64,000 bases of DNA. It comes from Lithacetigena sp037446255 [NCBI: Coprothermobacterota bacterium]. GTDB taxonomy: Bacteria; Coprothermobacterota; HKB111. Location of the stretch: assembly GCA_037446255.1 (NCBI GenBank), contig JBBIIY010000002.1, positions 62,001 through 126,000 on the forward strand, read 5' to 3'. The translations under genes were made by a program, and so were the position numbers. Below the pieces are notes generated by a model. The model was given only the letters and a program-made list of their open reading frames with translations. It made no database searches and was not told the origin of the DNA. Shown piece after piece: positions 62,545 through 64,000 of this stretch. Within the stretch, counting starts at the first letter, position 1; every line of letters begins with the position of its first letter.

Positions 62545-64000
62545 TTATTCAACGGATATAAAATATTGATAATGAGGTTGCCCGCCATAATACCATTCAA
62601 CTTCGGCTTTGAATCTTTTAATAATTTTCTCTCTCAAAATCCAATCCTCTTCAATGCCTTCACCAGCATATAAAGTAACTATGGACCCTTCCTGGCAGGG
62701 AGATTTCTTAAGAGTACCCAGGACTACTTCGTTTAAATCTTCATTTGAATATAATATTTCATCGTTGGAAGTAATGGAAATAAAATCACCGAGTTTATAG
62801 TCAGTTCCCCCCAGATTACCGTTTCTTTGAGCTATCGTTACTTCAGCTACCCAGGTATCAGCAATACTTTCATTCATTCTTTCTAAGTTCTCTTCTGGTT
62901 CTAAATCGGGATTAAATCTTAACAGAGCAGAAATTCCTTCTATCATATGGGTAGTATTTACCTGATAAACTTTAGACCGTGAAGCAATCTTAATTGCTTC
63001 TTCAGCAGCCATTTTTATATTCATATTATTTATTATTAAAAAAATATTTTCTGAGTTTGCTTTCTTGATACCGGAAACAATTTCTTCCACGCTGGGATTC
63101 ATAGTTTGGCCACCAGTAATCAATCCATCAGCTCCCAGGTTTTTATAAACCTCCTCCATTCCCTTTCCTAAAACAACCGCTATTATGGAATATTTTTTAG
63201 GAGTTAAATTTATGTCAGATTGGATCTCCGCTTTTTTGTATAGATACTCCTGGTGCTGCACTTTCATATTATCTATTTTTATATCCTGAATTTCCCCGGT
63301 ACTCAAGGCATAAGCAAGAACCCTGTCTGGGTGGTTAGAATGTATATGTAATTTAATAATGGAAGCATCTCCAACAACTAACAAACTTCCACCAATCTCT
63401 GCTAAGATATTTTCCAGTTCTTCGGTAGTTTTATTAGGGTTTTTAATTAACAATTCAGTACAATAAGCAAACTCAAGGTCTTCTTCTACAACTGCTGGTA
63501 AAGGTTCTTTAAATTGTGAAGGCTCCAAAAGTACTATCTCAGGTACCGATTCTCCGGTTAAAGTTTTAACCATACCTTTGAAAATGTGGATTAACCCTAA
63601 ACCTCCTGCATCTACGACCCCTGCTTCTTTCAACACTGGCAGCATATCAGGAGTTTTTTGAAGAGCGATATCTGCTTCCCTGATACCACCCAACAGTATT
63701 TTTATTATGTCATCGGAAACTACTCCTTGCGCTCCTTCTGCAAGAGAGCGAATTATGGTTAGCATAGTTCCTTCAACAGGTCTCATCACTGCTTTATAGG
63801 CACTCTCAGAACCCTGTTTTAGTGCTCTTTTTAGAATTTCTCCGTCAATCTGACTTTCATCATTAAAAACACTACATATACCTAAAATAATCTGGGATAG
63901 AATAACCCCGGAATTACCTCGAGCCCCCATCAAAGAACCTCTTCTAAAAGCCAGAGACAACTCTTTTATAGTTTTAGGATTATTTTTGGAGATTTCATCA
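62545..64000 (-). CDS. fakA: fatty acid kinase FakA / DAK-phosphatase-like protein (5' end cut by window)
   Basis: At least 485 residues are inside the window, and the frame stays open to position 64000, so the start is outside. The DhaL kinase domain shows RRGSLMGARGNSGVILSQIILG, GTMLTIIRSLAEGAQ and GVVDAGGLGLIHIFKGM. The C-terminal part ends GGQPHYQYFISVE, the FakA hallmark. FakA with a FakB carrier phosphorylates exogenous fatty acids. TTG at 63960 is only an internal candidate. Confidence 0.92.
   Translation of the reverse strand, partial: DEISKNNPKTIKELSLAFRRGSLMGARGNSGVILSQIILGICSVFNDESQIDGEILKRALKQGSESAYKAVMRPVEGTMLTIIRSLAEGAQGVVSDDIIKILLGGIREADIALQKTPDMLPVLKEAGVVDAGGLGLIHIFKGMVKTLTGESVPEIVLLEPSQFKEPLPAVVEEDLEFAYCTELLIKNPNKTTEELENILAEIGGSLLVVGDASIIKLHIHSNHPDRVLAYALSTGEIQDIKIDNMKVQHQEYLYKKAEIQSDINLTPKKYSIIAVVLGKGMEEVYKNLGADGLITGGQTMNPSVEEIVSGIKKANSENIFLIINNMNIKMAAEEAIKIASRSKVYQVNTTHMIEGISALLRFNPDLEPEENLERMNESIADTWVAEVTIAQRNGNLGGTDYKLGDFISITSNDEILYSNEDLNEVVLGTLKKSPCQEGSIVTLYAGEGIEEDWILREKIIKRFKAEVEWYYGGQPHYQYFISVE

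Noticed and set aside
1-64000. CRISPR arrays, insertion sequences, prophage or defence islands
   Set aside because: No regularly spaced repeats, transposase, integrase or phage structural genes were seen. Gene spacing and content look like core chromosome throughout.

Overview
The window is a gene-dense, AT-rich bacterial chromosome segment. I see no insertion sequences, prophage, plasmid genes or CRISPR array. The gene content is mostly housekeeping and resembles Firmicutes and neighbouring deep-branching phyla: infC-rpmI-rplT-pheST-polX-mutS2, an FMN-riboswitch rib operon, hisS-aspS-dnaX-recR-(Ycf45-like ATPase)-tmk-holB-ricT, mutS2, fakA, and a selenium cassette with DUF3343 and YedF. Low GC, this gene mix, a CofE-like ligase and a Thermotoga-type short glucan phosphorylase would suit Atribacterota (JS1/OP9) or a related uncultured anaerobic lineage. 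That assignment is inference and has not been tested against a tree.

Layout. 1-2.9 kb: divergent PEPCK and an EamA exporter. 2.9-11.5 kb (+): translation and repair operon from infC to mutS2. 11.5-13.6 kb (-): class A PBP. 13.65-17.8 kb (+): FMN riboswitch, ribD-ribE-ribBA-ribH and a mobB-like gene. 17.8-27.8 kb (-): one long overlapping operon from hisS to psuG. 27.9-32.9 kb (-): M20 peptidase, GNAT-like protein, CofE-like ligase and DUF885 peptidase. 33.0-36.6 kb: Lon-like protease facing an eRF1-domain protein, with overlapping 3' ends. 36.7-41.2 kb (+): heterodimeric ABC exporter and DppA-type D-aminopeptidase. 41.3-44.4 kb (-): glucan phosphorylase, then a ferredoxin-type protein under an Rrf2 regulator with a clear palindromic operator. 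44.4-47.8 kb: methyltransferase, sugar-isomerase-like protein, four tRNAs (Leu, Cys, Gly, Phe), YjbQ and two small proteins. 47.8-52.6 kb: iron alcohol dehydrogenase, DUF362 ferredoxin, lipid kinase, and an rpsU-amidohydrolase pair. 52.8-55.8 kb (-): ftsE-ftsX and an EnvC/PcsB-like coiled coil fused to DUF3048. 56.0-62.5 kb: a complete selenocysteine locus (selB, selA, a cysteine desulfurase, DUF3343, yedF, selD, with tRNA-Sec divergent). 62.5 kb to the end (-): fakA, cut by the window edge.

The most unusual points are these. (1) An FtsEX operon whose coiled-coil effector carries DUF3048 where known partners have a peptidoglycan hydrolase domain. (2) A selD that is itself a selenoprotein, with in-frame UGA and a SECIS-like hairpin. 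(3) A PolX whose polymerase aspartates are gone while its PHP nuclease is intact. (4) Several genes that seem to start on AUC or AUU, including an amidohydrolase directly behind a small rpsU. (5) Several promoters whose -10 box sits 7-8 nt from the start codon, implying leaderless mRNAs. (6) Almost no room for intrinsic terminators at the convergent gene ends.
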